Origin: Niallia endozanthoxylica
Lineage (GTDB): Bacteria > Bacillota > Bacilli > Bacillales > Cytobacillaceae
Length of the DNA: 64,000 nucleotides
Reading direction: 5' to 3'
NCBI RefSeq assembly: GCF_008710145.1
Contig: NZ_VYKL01000015.1
Coordinates: forward strand, 620,001 to 684,000
A program made the position numbers and the translations under genes. Of this stretch, positions 63,983 to 64,000 are shown piece after piece. Under the pieces are notes generated by a model. The model was not told the origin of the DNA. It saw only the letters and a program-made list of their open reading frames with translations, and searched no databases. Within the stretch, counting starts at the first letter, position 1; every line of letters begins with the position of its first letter.

Positions 63983-64000
63983 GTTTATTTCCCTCCAAAC

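Overview
The window is a chromosomal segment of a low-GC, endospore-forming, naturally competent Gram-positive bacterium of the family Bacillaceae. It carries spo0A, spoIVB, the complete spoIIIAA-AH operon and the complete comG operon. Gene order closely follows the bkd - spo0A - spoIIIA - gcv - comG - yqg - rpmG region of Bacillus subtilis. Base composition, strong GGAGG ribosome binding sites and the frequent TTG/GTG starts fit this family. The species cannot be fixed from the sequence. Most genes lie on the minus strand. I saw no rRNA, tRNA, prophage, transposase gene or CRISPR array.

Layout: 0-8 kb holds the branched-chain keto acid catabolic operon (bcd-buk-lpdV-bkdAA-bkdAB, the last cut by the window edge) with its sigma-54 activator bkdR and a near-perfect sigma-54 promoter; ptb is missing from its usual place. 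8-12 kb: yqzF, a glycerophosphodiesterase, spo0A and spoIVB. 12-23 kb: DNA repair and housekeeping genes (recN, argR, tlyA-like, dxs, ispA, xseB, xseA, nusB, yqhY, accC, accB). 23-28.4 kb: spoIIIAA-AH behind a sigma-E promoter. 28.7-33 kb: efp, pepP, yqhR, yqhP, yqhO. 33-36.3 kb: a class II, adenosylcobalamin-dependent ribonucleotide reductase gene (nrdJ) that looks broken into three pieces but is a single gene interrupted by two ORF-less group I introns. 36.6-45 kb: lipM, yqhL, a tandem glycine riboswitch with gcvT-gcvPA-gcvPB, and yqhH-yqhG. 45-49.6 kb: yqzE and comGA-GG. 49.9-64 kb: a Cys-rich HTH regulator and the yqg cluster (yqgY, midA-like, yqgX, yqgW, yqgV, yqgU, yqgT, yqgS, yqgQ, an unknown exported or anchored protein, gluP, yqgO, a DUF92 protein, yqgN) ending at rpmG.

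The most notable feature is nrdJ. Intron 1 (35097..35425) and intron 2 (34224..34475) both sit after a U, end in G, and have a P1 helix with the diagnostic U-G pair. Removing both restores a continuous 853-codon frame. Intron 2 interrupts the N-x-C-x-E active-site motif itself. Two NrdR-box-like sites precede the gene.

The second theme is dispersed non-coding structured repeats: four copies of family A with about 15-bp terminal inverted repeats, two copies of family B with conserved end hairpins around variable inner hairpins, two copies of family D, and a single cloverleaf-like element C. They cluster at gene ends. Two A copies overlap a gene's stop codon, and one D copy is flanked by a 26-bp duplication of the end of the neighbouring gene. 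A further oddity is spoIIIAD, which has no ATG, GTG or TTG at its conserved N terminus.
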